DNA of 64,000 bases from Beijerinckiaceae bacterium (GTDB lineage Bacteria > Pseudomonadota > Alphaproteobacteria > Rhizobiales > Beijerinckiaceae): the NCBI GenBank assembly GCA_027531565.1, contig JAPZSB010000007.1, positions 806,001-870,000 of the forward strand, in the 5' to 3' direction. Position 1 is the first letter of the stretch. The number at the start of each line of letters is the position of its first letter. The translations under genes were made by a program, and so were the position numbers. This document shows positions 44,402-54,912 of this stretch, one piece after another. The notes below the pieces were generated by a model. The model ran no database searches. It was not told where the DNA came from and saw only the letters and a program-made list of their open reading frames with translations.

Positions 44402-47159
44402 CGGCAGACGGGGAATTCGCCGGCTGGGCCGGATCGGGCTGGGAGAGGACATCCAGCAAGGCCTTGCGCAGGCGCTGCTGACGCGAGGGCTGTGAAATCT
44501 TCCCGCCGGTCAGGTCGGTCACGTAGAAGACGTCCACCGCCTTCTCGCCATAGGTGACGATGCGCGCGGAGTTGATGTTGAGGTTCTGCTTGCCGAATTC
44601 GGTCGTCAGTTCATAGAGCAGGCCCGGCCGGTCGAGGCCGGTCACCTCGACGACGGTCGATTTCGAGGACAGCTCGTTGTCGATCGTCACATCCGGCGCG
44701 ACGCGGAAGGCCTGCGACATGGTGGTCTGCGCCCGGCGGGAGGCCACGATCTCCGGCAGGCGCACCTCGCCCTTCAGGGTCGCGACGATGTGCCTTGCCA
44801 CGCGTTCGGCGCGGCGCATCTCGTCGGCATCCTGGTTGAAGGCCCGCGAGATGGTGATGGTATCGAGGGCGAAGCCATCCTGCGTCGTGGAAATCTGCGC
44901 TTCCACGATATTCGCCCCGGCAGCCGCGCAGGCACCGGTCAGGATCGAGAGCAAGCGCGGATGGTCGATGGCCAGCACCGCCAGCTCGGTGACGCCGCGG
45001 AAGGCATCGGTGGCGGTGTCGACCTGGAAGCGGTCGCCGGATTTCTCGGCTTTCTCGACCAGCCGGGCATGCTGGATCTGGTGGGCGAGATCGACCTTCA
45101 TCCAGTAGGCCGGGTTGTGGCGCTGGGCGAAGGCGCGGAACCGTTCCTCGGTCCAGTCCGGCAGTTTCTCGTGCAGAGCGCGCTGCGCGAGCTGGATGCG
45201 CTCGCCCCGTTCGGCCCCGCCGTAATCGCCGGAGAGCATCATCTCCGTCTCGCGATAGAGCGAGCGCAGCAGCTGGCCCTTCCAGCCGTTCCAGACCCCC
45301 GGACCGACGCCGCGGATATCACAGACCGTCAGCACCAGCAGCAGGCGCAGGCGCTCCATCGTGTGGATGTTCTCGGTGAAGGTGGCAATGGTGCGCGGGT
45401 CGGAAATGTCACGGCTCTGGGCGGTCTGAGACATGATCAGGTGGTTCTCGACCAGCCAGACCACCGTATCGGTTTCCTGCGGGGTGAGGCCGAGCCGCGG
45501 GCAGAGCTGGCGGGCAATGCGCGCGCCGACCGCCTCGTGCGATTCCGTCCGGCCCTTGCCGATATCGTGCAGGAACAGCGCGACATGCAGGAGCCGGCGG
45601 TTCTGGATCTGCGGCAGGATGTGGTTGGAAAGCGGCAGTTCCTCACGCAATTCGCCGCGCTCGAGCTGGGCGAGCACGCCAAGACACCGGAGGGTATGCT
45701 CGTCCACCGTGTAATGATGATACATCGAGAACTGCATCATCGCGGAAATACGGGCGAAATCCGGGATGAAGCGGCCGAGCACGCCGGCCTCGTGCATCAG
45801 GCGCAGCACGGTATCCGGCTGGCGGCGCGAGGTCAGGATTTCGAGGAAGAGGCGGTTCGCCTCCGGATCCTGCCGCAGCGATTCATCGATCAGCCGCAGC
45901 GACAGCGTCACCAGCCGCGTGGCATGCGGGTGGATGGGCAGCTGGTCGCGATCGGCATACCAGTAGAGACGGATCAGGTTGACCGGATCGTCGCGGAACA
46001 CGTCCGGTCCCGCCGTGGAGATGCGATTGTTCTCGAGCACGAAGCTGCGCGTGCCGGAAAGCGGGCGGGCCCGGCCACGCAGGCGGCCTACGACGCGGGA
46101 GAGCAGGGCTTTCGGCTTTTCGTCGCGGGCTTCGAGGGCGGCCGAGACGATGGCGGAGAGGTCGCCCACTTCCTTCGCGATCAGGAAGTAGTGCTTCATG
46201 AACCGCTCGACGCCACTGGTCGGGCCGCGGTCCCGATAGCCCATGCGCTCGGCAATCAGGCGTTGCACGTCGAAGGTCAGCCGCTCCTCGGCCCGCCCGG
46301 TCGCGAAATGCATGTGGCAGCGGACGCGCCAGAGGAATTCCTCGCAGCGCCGGAACAGGCCGAGTTCGCGCGCGGTGAAGACGCCGACCCGCACGAGTTC
46401 GCGGGGATCCTTGATGCGATAGGCGTATTTCACGATCCAGTAGAGGGTCTGCAGGTCGCGGAAACCGCCCTTGCCTTCCTTCACATTCGGCTCGACCAGG
46501 TAGCGCGACTGGCCGGCCCGCAGGATCCGCTCGTCGCGTTCGGCGAGTTTCGCCTGCACGAATTCGGTGGTGCGCCCCTGTACGACCTGGCGGTCGAAGC
46601 GGTTCTGGAAATCCTCGAAGACCGTGCGGTCGCCGACAACCAGCCGCGATTCAAGAAGCGCGGTGCGGACCGTGAGGTCCTCGCGCCCGACGCGGATGCA
46701 TTCCTCGATGGTCCGTGTTGCATGCCCGACCTTCAGGCCGATATCCCAGAGGGCATAGAGCATGGCCTCGGCGATGCTCTCGCCCCAGGGCGTCGAGACC
46801 GGAAGCAGGAAGAGGATGTCGGTATCCGAACCCGGCGCCAGCGTGCCGCGGCCATAGCCGCCGACCGCAACCACGGCGATCTTCTCGCCCGAGGTGGGAT
46901 TATGGGCGCGGTAGAGCCGCTCGCGGGCAAGGTCGAACAAAGCCTCGATCACCATATCCTGCGCGGTGGAGAGAATGCGCGCGCAGGCAAAACCGCCCTC
47001 GCGGCCCAGAACGGCCTCGGCTTCGATCCTGGCCTTGGCGAGGAAGGCCTTGGCCCGCTGGACGAAGACGCCGCGCGCCTGTTCGCCCGGCAGGTCGGCC
47101 GGCATCGGCTCGGTCAGGCTCCCGGCCGCGTGGCGCAGGAATTCCTCGCCCGCCCTCAC
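44397..47159 (-). CDS. glnD: PII uridylyltransferase/uridylyl-removing enzyme GlnD
   Basis: GlnD adds UMP to PII proteins when nitrogen is short and removes it when glutamine is high. The 920-residue protein has the nucleotidyltransferase motif [15 protein letters not shown] (100-114), the HD domain with [14 protein letters not shown] (about 530-545), and two ACT domains at the C-terminus (beginning near 730 and 840). This is the full set for both activities. The start is a GTG overlapping the gshB stop (GTGA). Confidence 0.96.
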   Translation of the reverse strand: MRAGEEFLRHAAGSLTEPMPADLPGEQARGVFVQRAKAFLAKARIEAEAVLGREGGFACARILSTAQDMVIEALFDLARERLYRAHNPTSGEKIAVVAVGGYGRGTLAPGSDTDILFLLPVSTPWGESIAEAMLYALWDIGLKVGHATRTIEECIRVGREDLTVRTALLESRLVVGDRTVFEDFQNRFDRQVVQGRTTEFVQAKLAERDERILRAGQSRYLVEPNVKEGKGGFRDLQTLYWIVKYAYRIKDPRELVRVGVFTARELGLFRRCEEFLWRVRCHMHFATGRAEERLTFDVQRLIAERMGYRDRGPTSGVERFMKHYFLIAKEVGDLSAIVSAALEARDEKPKALLSRVVGRLRGRARPLSGTRSFVLENNRISTAGPDVFRDDPVNLIRLYWYADRDQLPIHPHATRLVTLSLRLIDESLRQDPEANRLFLEILTSRRQPDTVLRLMHEAGVLGRFIPDFARISAMMQFSMYHHYTVDEHTLRCLGVLAQLERGELREELPLSNHILPQIQNRRLLHVALFLHDIGKGRTESHEAVGARIARQLCPRLGLTPQETDTVVWLVENHLIMSQTAQSRDISDPRTIATFTENIHTMERLRLLLVLTVCDIRGVGPGVWNGWKGQLLRSLYRETEMMLSGDYGGAERGERIQLAQRALHEKLPDWTEERFRAFAQRHNPAYWMKVDLAHQIQHARLVEKAEKSGDRFQVDTATDAFRGVTELAVLAIDHPRLLSILTGACAAAGANIVEAQISTTQDGFALDTITISRAFNQDADEMRRAERVARHIVATLKGEVRLPEIVASRRAQTTMSQAFRVAPDVTIDNELSSKSTVVEVTGLDRPGLLYELTTEFGKQNLNINSARIVTYGEKAVDVFYVTDLTGGKISQPSRQQRLRKALLDVLSQPDPAQPANSPSAA

Positions 47160-48097
47160 CCGAGCCGCCTTTCGATCGCATCCCAGATCGGGACGGCAAG
47201 ATCGGGGCCTCCAAGCCGCTTGATGGCGCGGATGCCGGTCGGCGAGGTGACGTTGATCTCGGTCAGGTTGCCGTCGATCACGTCAATGCCGACGAAGATC
47301 AGGCCTCTTTCACGCAGCAGCGGGCCGATCCGTTCGCAGATCTCGCGCTCCCGCGGGGTGAAGTCGGTCGATTCCGCCGCCCCCCCGCGGACGAGGTTCG
47401 AGCGGATATCCCCTGCCGCCGGCACGCGGTTCACGCCGCCCATCGCCACGCCGTCAACGAGAATGATGCGCTTGTCGCCGGCATGGACGGCCGGCAGGAA
47501 GCGCTGGATCATCCATGGCTCGCGGGCGATGCCGGCGAAATGATCCATGAAGCCGTTGAAGTTCAGGTCGTCGCGCGCAACCTTGAACACGCCGGCGCCG
47601 CCATTGCCATAGAGCGGCTTCATGACGAGATCGCCATGCTCGGCGCGGAACGCCTCGATCTCGGCGCGGTCGCGCGAGATCAGGGTCGGCGGCATCAGGT
47701 CCGGAAATTCGGTGACGAGGATCTTCTCCGGCGCATTGCGGACATGGGCCGGATCATTGACCACCAGCGTCCGGGGATGGACGCGCTCCAGCAAATGGCT
47801 CGCGGTGATATAGGCGAGGTCGAAGGGCGGGTCCTGCCGCATCAGCACGACATCGAAGGCCGCGACGTCGAAACGCTCGGGCTCACCCAGCGTCACATGA
47901 TCCCCGACGACATCGCGGACCACCGCAGAGCGCATGCGCGCGGTCAGGTGATTGTCGCGCAGGGTCAGGTCTTCCGCGCCATAGACGTGGAGCGAATGGC
48001 CGCGTGCCTGCGCCTCCAGCATCAGGGCGAAGGTGGAATCCCCGGCGATCCTGATCTTCTCGATCGGGTCCATCTGGACGGCGACTTTGAGCGCCAT
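47156..48097 (-). CDS. gshB: Glutathione synthase
   Basis: GshB joins glycine to gamma-glutamylcysteine using ATP. The 313-residue protein has the N-terminal PRE-ATP-grasp region ([11 protein letters not shown]), the ATP-binding [13 protein letters not shown] and the metal-binding end [20 protein letters not shown]. The length matches the family (about 315). Its stop overlaps the glnD start by four bases, so translation is probably coupled. 117 bases separate it from yraN. Confidence 0.96.
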   Translation of the reverse strand: MALKVAVQMDPIEKIRIAGDSTFALMLEAQARGHSLHVYGAEDLTLRDNHLTARMRSAVVRDVVGDHVTLGEPERFDVAAFDVVLMRQDPPFDLAYITASHLLERVHPRTLVVNDPAHVRNAPEKILVTEFPDLMPPTLISRDRAEIEAFRAEHGDLVMKPLYGNGGAGVFKVARDDLNFNGFMDHFAGIAREPWMIQRFLPAVHAGDKRIILVDGVAMGGVNRVPAAGDIRSNLVRGGAAESTDFTPREREICERIGPLLRERGLIFVGIDVIDGNLTEINVTSPTGIRAIKRLGGPDLAVPIWDAIERRLG

Positions 48098-48214
48098 GGT
48101 GCCTCCGGCGGTAAGCGCCTTTCCGATGGAGCCCGCTCCATCCGTCCGGCAGGGTATTCCTGATTCCCCGCGTTTCCCAAAGGCGAACCACGCCGCATGC
48201 GCGGGAAAACTCGA

Positions 48215-48583
48215 CTAGTCGAGCGGAAGTTCGCCGACCGCCTCGATATGACGTGGCCAGCGCCCGGGCGCAACCAGGATCGCATCGCAGCGGATCACCT
48301 TCGGTTGCACCTGCCGGCCGGCAAGGAAGGCACGGGCCGGCCGGGCCATGCGGGCCAGCTTGGCCTCGGAAATTGCCGCCAATGCCTCCTCGAGGCTAGG
48401 CCGGGCCTTGACCTCGACAAAAGCCAGCGTGCCGAAGCGCTGGGCGATCAGGTCGATCTCGCCGCCGGCCCGGAGATAGCGCCGTGCGAGGATGCGATAG
48501 CCCTTGGCGCGCAGCAGCAGGCCGGCCCAGAATTCCGCGTCGTGGCCCAGCAGGAAGGCCCGGCGGCGGTCAGCCATCGCCAT
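48215..48583 (-). CDS. yraN: UPF0102 endonuclease-fold protein YraN
   Basis: The 122-residue protein has the UPF0102 pattern: GHDAEFWAGLLLRAKGYRIL, then GEIDLIA and VEVKAR, which form a restriction-endonuclease-like acidic/lysine site. The cellular role is unclear. The ATG at 48583 is used (GAGGGG upstream); an ATG at 48577 also fits. It overlaps the 3' end of rsmI by 14 bases, the usual rsmI-yraN arrangement. Confidence 0.9.
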   Translation of the reverse strand: MAMADRRRAFLLGHDAEFWAGLLLRAKGYRILARRYLRAGGEIDLIAQRFGTLAFVEVKARPSLEEALAAISEAKLARMARPARAFLAGRQVQPKVIRCDAILVAPGRWPRHIEAVGELPLD

Positions 48584-49466
48584 CCGGCGCCCCCTCGTCG
48601 AGGCGGAGGGCGCGGGCATAGACGCGTTTGCGCGGCAGGCCCAGTTCTGCGGCCACGAGATGGACGGCATCGCGCTGCGTATGGCCTTGAAGGGCGGCCC
48701 GCAGGGCGGAATCGATGGCTTCGTCGGTGAGGCCGGCGCCGGCCCCCGGCGGGCCGACCATCAGCACCACCTCGCCACGGGGAGGGCCCTCGGCCGCGAA
48801 GATCGCGGCGAGTTCGGGCAGGAGGCCGCGGCGGACGGTCTCGAATTTCTTGGTCAGTTCGCGGGCGAGAGCGGCCGGCCGCTCGCCCAGGATATCCGCC
48901 ATGTCGGCGAGCGATTCGGGCGTGCGGTGTGGCGCCTCGAAGAAAACCAACGTTGCGGGAATTGCCGCCAGTTCGCCAAGCCGCCGTCGCCGTTCGGTGC
49001 TGCGCGACGGCAGAAATCCCTCGAAGAAGAAGCGGTCGCTCGGCAGGCCGGACAGGACGAGGCCTGTCAGCACCGCCGAGGCACCCGGCAACGCGGTGAC
49101 CGCATGGCCGGCGGCGATGGCCGCCTCGACCAGCTTGTAGCCAGGATCCGACACGAGGGGCGTGCCGGCATCGGAAACCAGCGCCAGCGCCTGGCCGGCG
49201 GCAAGCCGCTCCAGCACGACAGGACGCATCTCGGCGGCATTGTGCTCGTGATAGGCAAGGATCGGCGTGGTGATGCCGTAATGGGCCAGCAGGACTTTCG
49301 TTACCCTCCTGTCCTCCGCGAGGATCGCATCGGCGGCGGCGAGTGCAGAGAGGGCGCGCAGGGTGATGTCGGCGAGATTGCCGATCGGGGTGGCCACGAT
49401 GTGCAGGCCCGGCTGCAGCCTGTCGGCCTCGGCCGCCAGCCCCAGAACCGTGAAGTGTGACGCCAT
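48570..49466 (-). CDS. rsmI: 16S rRNA (cytidine1402-2'-O)-methyltransferase RsmI
   Basis: RsmI methylates the ribose of C1402 in 16S rRNA with S-adenosylmethionine. The 298-residue protein has the family segments LHIVATPIGNLADIT, AEDRRVTKVLL, LVSDAGTPLVSDPGY and FFFEGFLPS. The ATG at 49466 matches the family start; further in-frame sequence upstream has no match. It is divergent from the PBP-activator lipoprotein gene, a common alphaproteobacterial pairing. Confidence 0.95.
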   Translation of the reverse strand: MASHFTVLGLAAEADRLQPGLHIVATPIGNLADITLRALSALAAADAILAEDRRVTKVLLAHYGITTPILAYHEHNAAEMRPVVLERLAAGQALALVSDAGTPLVSDPGYKLVEAAIAAGHAVTALPGASAVLTGLVLSGLPSDRFFFEGFLPSRSTERRRRLGELAAIPATLVFFEAPHRTPESLADMADILGERPAALARELTKKFETVRRGLLPELAAIFAAEGPPRGEVVLMVGPPGAGAGLTDEAIDSALRAALQGHTQRDAVHLVAAELGLPRKRVYARALRLDEGAPDGDG

Positions 49467-49704
49467 GATGCGATCCAGCCTGTGCAACCTTCCCACCGCG
49501 GCCCGATTCGGGGCGGGCTTCAGGCCTTGCTGCCACAGCAGGAGGCGGTTTGCAAAACAGCGATCCCGCATGAAGTGCCGTGGCACGGAGAACATGGTTT
49601 GCAAATATCGTTAACGCTCTTTTCAAGTGATCCTTGAACTTGCCCCAATTTCTGGCTTTCGTGACTCTGGAGATGGGTCGGATTCCGCCTTGGAGGTCCG
49701 GCAC

Positions 49705-50970
49705 ATGCGAGGGTGGAGTATCGCGATGACGGGTCGCAGGATTGTGGGCAACACAGAGGGGTCGGCTCATCCGATGCCGATCGGGGTGTTTGCCCCGTCG
49801 CGGCGGCGGCTGCTTGCAACCCTCGGGATGGCGAGCCTGGTTGCCGGTTGCGCCGGCGGACTCGACGGCCTTGTCGGGCCCGGCAGCGATGCACCGCCAC
49901 CCAACACGACGGCGGGCGATGTGATCGGCAACGGCACGGTCAAGGTCGGGCTGATCCTGCCGCTCTCCTCGGCCAATGGCCAGGCTGCGGCGCTCAGCCT
50001 GCGCAACGCCGCGCAGATGGCGATCAGCGATTTCTCCGGCGGCCAATCGAACATCCAGTTGCTTGTCCGTGACGACAAGGGCACGCCCGATGGTGCGCGC
50101 CAGGCCGCGCAGGAACTGCTCGGCGAGGGTGTCGAGCTGATCATCGGCCCGCTTTTCGCGCCTTCGGTGCAGGCCGTCGCGACCGTGGCGCGGCCGGCCG
50201 GCAAGCCGGTCATCGCCTTCTCGTCAGATGCGGCGGCGGCCCAGCGCGGGGTCTACCTGCTGAGTTTCCTGCCGCAATCGGATGTCCAGCGCGTGGTGGC
50301 CTTTGCCGGAAGCCGTGGCAAACGGTCCTTCTCCGCGCTCATCCCGCAGACGCCCTATGGCAATGTTGTCGAAGCCGAATTCCAACAGGTCGCCAACCAG
50401 GGCGGCCGCCGCGTCGCAACCGTGGCCCGCTACCAGCCCGGCAACAAGGCCTCGATCGACGCTGCTGTCGCGCAGGTGAAGGCCGCCCAATCCTCGGCCG
50501 ATACCCTGTTCATCGGCGAGGGTGCGGACGGGATCGGCGCGCTGACCCAGAGCATGGCGGCCGCTGGACTGACCGGCCGTGACCTGCAGATCATCTCGAC
50601 GGGCATCTGGAACGATCCGCGGGTGCATGGCATCGGCGCGCTGGACGGCGCGTGGTTCGCGGCCCCGGACAATGCGCGCTTCAACGCGCTGGCCGGCCGC
50701 TACCAGAGCCAGTTCGGCTCGGCGCCGACGCGCATCGCCACGCTCGGCTATGATGCCGTAACGCTGGCCAGCGCATTGACGCAGAATTTCGGCACCCAGC
50801 GCTTCAGCGAGGCCACGCTGACGAACGGCAACGGCTTTTCCGGGCAGGACGGCGTCTTCCGGTTCCGGCAGAACGGCCTCAACGACCGCGGGCTGGTGGT
50901 TTACGAGATCCGGTCCGGCTCGGCCCGGGCCATCGCGCAGGCGCCGGGCAGCTTTGTCGGCCTGAACTGA
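49705..50970 (+). CDS. Penicillin-binding protein activator lipoprotein (LpoA-like)
   Basis: The protein has a periplasmic-binding-protein-like fold of the family that includes the C-terminal domain of LpoA, an activator of penicillin-binding proteins. A lipobox VAGC follows a basic/hydrophobic segment; the mature part begins KVGLILPLSS and continues with LLVRDDKGTPDGA and GPLFAPSVQAV. Two starts are possible: 49705 (GGAGG eight bases before; Cys49, 421 residues) or 49774 (normal signal, Cys26). A role as an amino-acid ABC-transporter binding protein is the main alternative, but no transporter genes are near. It is convergent with hemW, three bases apart. Confidence 0.8.
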   Translation: MRGWSIAMTGRRIVGNTEGSAHPMPIGVFAPSRRRLLATLGMASLVAGCAGGLDGLVGPGSDAPPPNTTAGDVIGNGTVKVGLILPLSSANGQAAALSLRNAAQMAISDFSGGQSNIQLLVRDDKGTPDGARQAAQELLGEGVELIIGPLFAPSVQAVATVARPAGKPVIAFSSDAAAAQRGVYLLSFLPQSDVQRVVAFAGSRGKRSFSALIPQTPYGNVVEAEFQQVANQGGRRVATVARYQPGNKASIDAAVAQVKAAQSSADTLFIGEGADGIGALTQSMAAAGLTGRDLQIISTGIWNDPRVHGIGALDGAWFAAPDNARFNALAGRYQSQFGSAPTRIATLGYDAVTLASALTQNFGTQRFSEATLTNGNGFSGQDGVFRFRQNGLNDRGLVVYEIRSGSARAIAQAPGSFVGLN

Positions 50971-50973
50971 GCG

Positions 50974-52140
50974 TCAGGCCGCGAGATCGGCCACGATCGC
51001 ATCGAGAACGGGAAAACCCTCGCGCGAGACGCGGAGCCGGCCGTCCCGGCACGGCTCGATCAGCCCCTCCTCGGACAGGGCTGCGATGCGCCGCGCGTCG
51101 AACGCCTTGCCCTTCAGCAGGGCGAAGCGTTTCGGATCGATTCCCTCGCGCAGGCGAAGACCCATCAGCAGGAATTCGTCGGCCTCGTTCTCGTTGGTCA
51201 GGGTCTCGTCGCCCACGATGCCATGGCCGTCGCGTTCGACATAGTCGAGCCAGGCCTCGGGCGAACGCTCGGTCACCAGCGCGCGGCGCCCGCGCTGCGT
51301 GAACAGGCGCCCATGCGCGCCCGGACCGATGCCGGCATATTCGCCATAGCGCCAGTAGAGCAGGTTATGGCGGCATTCATCACCCGGCCGGGAATGGTTC
51401 GAGACCTCGTAGGCCGGCATGCCGTACTTGTCGCAGATCTCCTGCGTCACGTCATACAGGGCGCGTGCGAGATCATGATCGGGAATTACCAGCTTCCCGG
51501 CCTCATGCAGGGCCTTGAAGGGCGTGTCAGGCTCGATCGTGAGCTGGTAGAGCGAGAGATGGGTGGGCGCATGCGCCAGCGCTTCCACCAGTTCCTCCCG
51601 CCAGGCCTCGACGCTCTGGCCCGGGCGGGCATAGATCAGGTCGAACGAGAAGCGCTCGAAATGCTTGGCGGCGATCGAGACCGCAACCAAAGCCTCCCCG
51701 ACACTGTGCAGGCGTCCGAGGGCCTTCAGGTCCGGCTCGACCAGCGATTGCACGCCGAGCGAGACCCGGTTGATGCCGGCCGCGCGATATCCGGCAAAGC
51801 GGCCGGCTTCGACACTGGTCGGGTTGGCTTCGAGCGTGATCTCGCAATCCGGCGTCACGCTCCAGCGGGCGGCGATGGCCTCGAGAATCGCCGCGACGGT
51901 TTCCGGCTTCATCAGCGAGGGCGTGCCGCCGCCGAAGAAGATCGAGCTGACGCGGCGGGCCGGCGCGAGGCTGGCCATGTGGTCGATCTCGCGGGCAAAG
52001 GCCGCGACAAAGCGCGCCTCGTCGATCCCGCCGCGCCGGACATGCGAGTTGAAATCGCAATAGGGGCATTTGGCCTGGCAGAAGGGCCAATGGACATAGA
52101 CGCCGAATCCGGCGTCGAAAGGCGGCTCTGCGGGGTTCAT
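50974..52140 (-). CDS. hemW: Radical SAM heme chaperone HemW
   Basis: HemW binds heme and is thought to insert it into respiratory proteins. The 388-residue protein has the radical SAM cluster motif with Cys21, Cys25 and Cys28 (CQAKCPYC), the SAM-binding GGGTPS and the HemW C-terminal domain. The HNxxYW-like segment CRHNLLYWRYGEYAGIGPGAH supports HemW over true coproporphyrinogen dehydrogenase HemN. Its ATG shares one base with the rdgB stop (TGATG), so translation is coupled. Confidence 0.93.
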   Translation of the reverse strand: MNPAEPPFDAGFGVYVHWPFCQAKCPYCDFNSHVRRGGIDEARFVAAFAREIDHMASLAPARRVSSIFFGGGTPSLMKPETVAAILEAIAARWSVTPDCEITLEANPTSVEAGRFAGYRAAGINRVSLGVQSLVEPDLKALGRLHSVGEALVAVSIAAKHFERFSFDLIYARPGQSVEAWREELVEALAHAPTHLSLYQLTIEPDTPFKALHEAGKLVIPDHDLARALYDVTQEICDKYGMPAYEVSNHSRPGDECRHNLLYWRYGEYAGIGPGAHGRLFTQRGRRALVTERSPEAWLDYVERDGHGIVGDETLTNENEADEFLLMGLRLREGIDPKRFALLKGKAFDARRIAALSEEGLIEPCRDGRLRVSREGFPVLDAIVADLAA

Positions 52141-52787
52141 CAGTGCTGTTCCGTCAATCCGGCCTTCGCCACCAGGCGAATGAAGGCCCGTGCCCGGTGG
52201 GACAATCCCTCGAGGCGGCCATCGATCCTGCGGATACCATGTTTTTCCTCGGCGGACATCTCGCCAAACGTCCTGTCATGGCCGTCGGGGCGGAAGATCG
52301 GATCGTAGCCGAAGCCGGCGGAGCCACGGGGCGGAAAGGTCAGCGAACCGAAAACACGCCCCTCGGCCAGCAGGGTCTGGCCGTCCGGCCAGGCCACCAC
52401 GAGCGCCGAGACGAAATGCGCGCGGGCGCCTTCGGGCTCGACATCGCGCAGGCGGAGCTCCGTCGCAACGCGATCCATGGCCCGACCGAAATCGCGCGGC
52501 CTGCCGGCCCAGTCAGCGGTGAACAGGCCGGGCGCGCCATCGAGCGCATCGACCGCAAGGCCGGAATCATCCGCGAGGGCCGGCAGGTTGGCCGCGCGCG
52601 CGGCGGCAAGCGCCTTGATGGCGGCGTTCTCGGCATACATCATGCCGTCTTCCTCGGGCTCGGGCAGGCCCAGCGCGCCGGCGGAAACGGTGTCGATGCC
52701 ATAGGGCGCCAGCAGCTCGGTCATCTCGGCGAGCTTGCCGGCATTATGGGTGGCGATGACGAGTCGCCCGGTGATCGGACGGATCAT
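52140..52787 (-). CDS. rdgB: dITP/XTP pyrophosphatase RdgB
   Basis: RdgB hydrolyses non-canonical purine nucleotides such as dITP and XTP, keeping them out of DNA. The 215-residue protein has the family start VIATHNAGKLAEM, the ADDSGLAVDALDGAPG motif and the C-terminal GFGYDPIF and EKHGIRR segments (histidine as part of the nucleotide site). It begins two bases after the rph stop and shares a base with hemW. Confidence 0.96.
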   Translation of the reverse strand: MIRPITGRLVIATHNAGKLAEMTELLAPYGIDTVSAGALGLPEPEEDGMMYAENAAIKALAAARAANLPALADDSGLAVDALDGAPGLFTADWAGRPRDFGRAMDRVATELRLRDVEPEGARAHFVSALVVAWPDGQTLLAEGRVFGSLTFPPRGSAGFGYDPIFRPDGHDRTFGEMSAEEKHGIRRIDGRLEGLSHRARAFIRLVAKAGLTEQH

Positions 52788-52789
52788 GC

Positions 52790-53506
52790 TTACCCCGCGA
52801 TCGCGGCCTTCTGCAGCGCGACAAGTTCCTGGATACCCTTGCGCGCGAGCCCCATCAGGGCGAGCAGGTTTTCCTCGGAGAAGGGCGCGCCCTCGGCCGT
52901 GCCCTGCACCTCGACGATGCCGCCGCGGCCGGTCATGACGAAATTCGCGTCCGTCTCGGCGTTGGAATCCTCGAGGTAGTCGAGATCCAGCACCGGATTG
53001 TTGCGGTAGATGCCGCAGGAAATCGCCGCGACATGATCCCGCAGCGGCATGGTGGCAACCATGTTGCGGGACTGCATCCACGCGAAGCAATCATGCAAGG
53101 CCACCCAGGCGCCGGTGATCGCCGCCGTGCGCGTACCGCCATCGGCCTGGAGCACGTCGCAATCGAGGGTGATCTGCTTCTCGCCGAGGGCCGGCAGATC
53201 GACCACCGCGCGCAGGGCGCGGCCGATCAGCCGCTGGATCTCCTGCGTGCGGCCGGAGGGCTTGCCCGCCGTGACCTCGCGCCGGGTCCGCTCCAGCGTG
53301 GCGCGGGGCAGCATGGAATATTCGGCCGTGACCCAGCCCTTGCCGGTGCCGCGCAGCCAGGACGGGCCGCGTTCTTCCAGCGAAGCCGTGCAGAGCACAT
53401 GCGTCTCGCCGAATTTCACGAGACAGGAGCCTTCCGCATAGCGCGCGACATTCCGCGTGAGCGAGACCGCCCGCATTTCGTCGAGCGCGCGTTTCGAGGG
53501 ACGCAT
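52790..53506 (-). CDS. rph: Ribonuclease PH
   Basis: RNase PH trims the 3' ends of tRNA precursors by phosphorolysis. The 238-residue protein has [11 protein letters not shown] at the start, the [20 protein letters not shown] segment and the phosphate-binding region with [18 protein letters not shown]. The length is standard. AGGAGAAC precedes the ATG at 53506; in-frame sequence upstream has no family match. It heads the minus-strand rph-rdgB-hemW operon and is divergent from hrcA. Confidence 0.96.
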   Translation of the reverse strand: MRPSKRALDEMRAVSLTRNVARYAEGSCLVKFGETHVLCTASLEERGPSWLRGTGKGWVTAEYSMLPRATLERTRREVTAGKPSGRTQEIQRLIGRALRAVVDLPALGEKQITLDCDVLQADGGTRTAAITGAWVALHDCFAWMQSRNMVATMPLRDHVAAISCGIYRNNPVLDLDYLEDSNAETDANFVMTGRGGIVEVQGTAEGAPFSEENLLALMGLARKGIQELVALQKAAIAG

Positions 53507-53668
53507 GATGGGTTCTCCTGCAGCCCGGGGAGCGGGACCGGCCGCGGCTTCTACGCGTGATTGCGCTGGCATTCAAGCCATACGAATGACAAGAGTGGTA
53601 TTCCCCTCGCGAATGCCCTTGCGCATAGTGTCGGGGTGGATCGACTTTCGGAGTGACCAGGACAGGCC

Positions 53669-54748
53669 ATGAAAAAAGACGGTGACATGACGCCACCGCC
53701 CGCGCTGGCCGAACTTGACCAGCGTTCGCGGGACATTTTCCGCCGGGTGGTCGAAGGCTATCTCGAAGCCGGCGAGCCGATGGGCTCGCGCAATATCTCG
53801 AAATCGCTGCCCGTTTCGCTTTCGGCCGCCACGGTACGCAACGTGATGCAGGATCTCGAGGATCTCGGCCTGATCTATGCGCCGCATATCTCGGCCGGCC
53901 GGCTGCCCACCGAGAAGGGCCTGCGCCTTTTCGTCGATTCCATCCTCGAGATCGGCGATGTCTCGGCCGAGGACCGCGCCCGGATCGAGGCGCAGATCCG
54001 CGCCGGCGGTGCCGGCCGCAGCTTCGACGACGCGCTCGCCGAGGCCACCAGCCTGCTCTCCGGCGTCAGCCGGGGCGCGGGCGTTGTCGTCACCTCGAAA
54101 TCGAACAAGCGGCTCAAGCATCTCGAATTCGTCCGGCTCGACCCGGAACAGGCGCTGGTGGTGCTGGTTTCCGATGACGGCACGATCGAGAACCGGCTGG
54201 TCAACCTGCCGCCCGGCCTTCCCGCCTCCGCCCTGGTCGAGGCGTCGAACTACCTCAACCATCGCCTGCGCGGGCGGACCCTCGGCGAGGTGAAATCCGA
54301 CATTTCCAGCAACCGGGCCGCGATGGAGGCCGAGATCAGCGAGATCAGCGCCCGGCTGGTGGAAAGCGGCCTCGCCAGCGCCACCAGCGATGCCGGCGAC
54401 ATGCGCCTCATCGTGCGCGGGCAGGCCAACCTGCTCGAGGACCTGACGGCCATGACTGATCTCGAGCGGATGCGGCGGCTGTTCGCCGATCTCGAGCGCG
54501 AGAAGGACGTGATCGACCTGCTCAACCGCGCCGAGGAAGGCGACGGGGTGCGCATCTTCATCGGCTCGGAGAACAAGCTGTTCTCGCTTTCGGGCTCGTC
54601 GATGATCGCCGCGCCGTTCCGCGACAGCGAGCAGAAGATCGTCGGGATTGTCGGCGTCATCGGCCCGACGCGGCTCAATTACGCCCGCATCGTGCCGATG
54701 GTGGATTACACCGCGCGGGTGATGGGGAAGCTGCTGGAGCGGGGGTGA
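53669..54748 (+). CDS. hrcA: Heat-inducible transcription repressor HrcA
   Basis: HrcA represses groESL-type operons by binding CIRCE elements. The 359-residue protein has an N-terminal winged-helix domain (about 10-90, SLSAATVRNVMQDLEDLGLI and HISAGRLPTEKGLR), a GAF-like domain and the inserted dimer domain. AGGACAGG precedes the ATG. In many rhizobia grpE directly follows hrcA, but here a terminator and then pckA follow. I see no CIRCE palindrome near this gene, nor anywhere else that I checked. Confidence 0.95.
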   Translation: MKKDGDMTPPPALAELDQRSRDIFRRVVEGYLEAGEPMGSRNISKSLPVSLSAATVRNVMQDLEDLGLIYAPHISAGRLPTEKGLRLFVDSILEIGDVSAEDRARIEAQIRAGGAGRSFDDALAEATSLLSGVSRGAGVVVTSKSNKRLKHLEFVRLDPEQALVVLVSDDGTIENRLVNLPPGLPASALVEASNYLNHRLRGRTLGEVKSDISSNRAAMEAEISEISARLVESGLASATSDAGDMRLIVRGQANLLEDLTAMTDLERMRRLFADLEREKDVIDLLNRAEEGDGVRIFIGSENKLFSLSGSSMIAAPFRDSEQKIVGIVGVIGPTRLNYARIVPMVDYTARVMGKLLERG

Positions 54749-54778
54749 GGGCCTAGCCACTCGACCTGCTGAGCCCAA

Positions 54779-54804
54779 AAAAGCCCCCGTCTCCGGGGGC
54801 TTTT
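54779..54804 (+). terminator. Terminator after hrcA
   Basis: Perfect 11-base arms AAAAGCCCCCG and CGGGGGCTTTT enclose the loop TCTC, and a T-run ends the right arm. It lies 30 bases after the hrcA stop. The A-run on the left lets it also work for pckA from the other strand. Confidence 0.88.
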
Positions 54805-54818
54805 CGTTGAAGTCGTGG

Positions 54819-54905
54819 ATGGCCGGGACAGGCCCGGCCATGACGGTCTGATTGTCTGGGTCGATTGCGCGGACGGAAAACCGGTACCCACTTTTCCTGC
54901 GCAAT
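54819..54905. repeat. Two REP-like palindromes between hrcA and pckA
   Basis: The first (54819-54841) is ATGGCCGGG, five bases, CCCGGCCAT. The second (54864-54905) has outer arms ATTGCGC/GCGCAAT and inner GGAAAA/TTTTCC around GGTACC. Both resemble short palindromic sequences scattered between genes in Rhizobiales genomes, from memory. The second shares a GGAAA-ACCGGT core with the element near 16725. They fill almost the whole gap between the hrcA terminator and the pckA stop. Confidence 0.6.
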
Positions 54906-54912
54906 CTCCCGA

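Noticed and set aside
44790-47543. A 917-codon open frame opposite glnD
   Set aside because: Same shadow effect; glnD has complete domains on the other strand.
53507-53668. Possible heat-shock promoter or CIRCE element between rph and hrcA
   Set aside because: A few CTTG words occur but none has a fitting -10 at 17-18 bases, and no TTAGCACTC-type inverted repeat is present.
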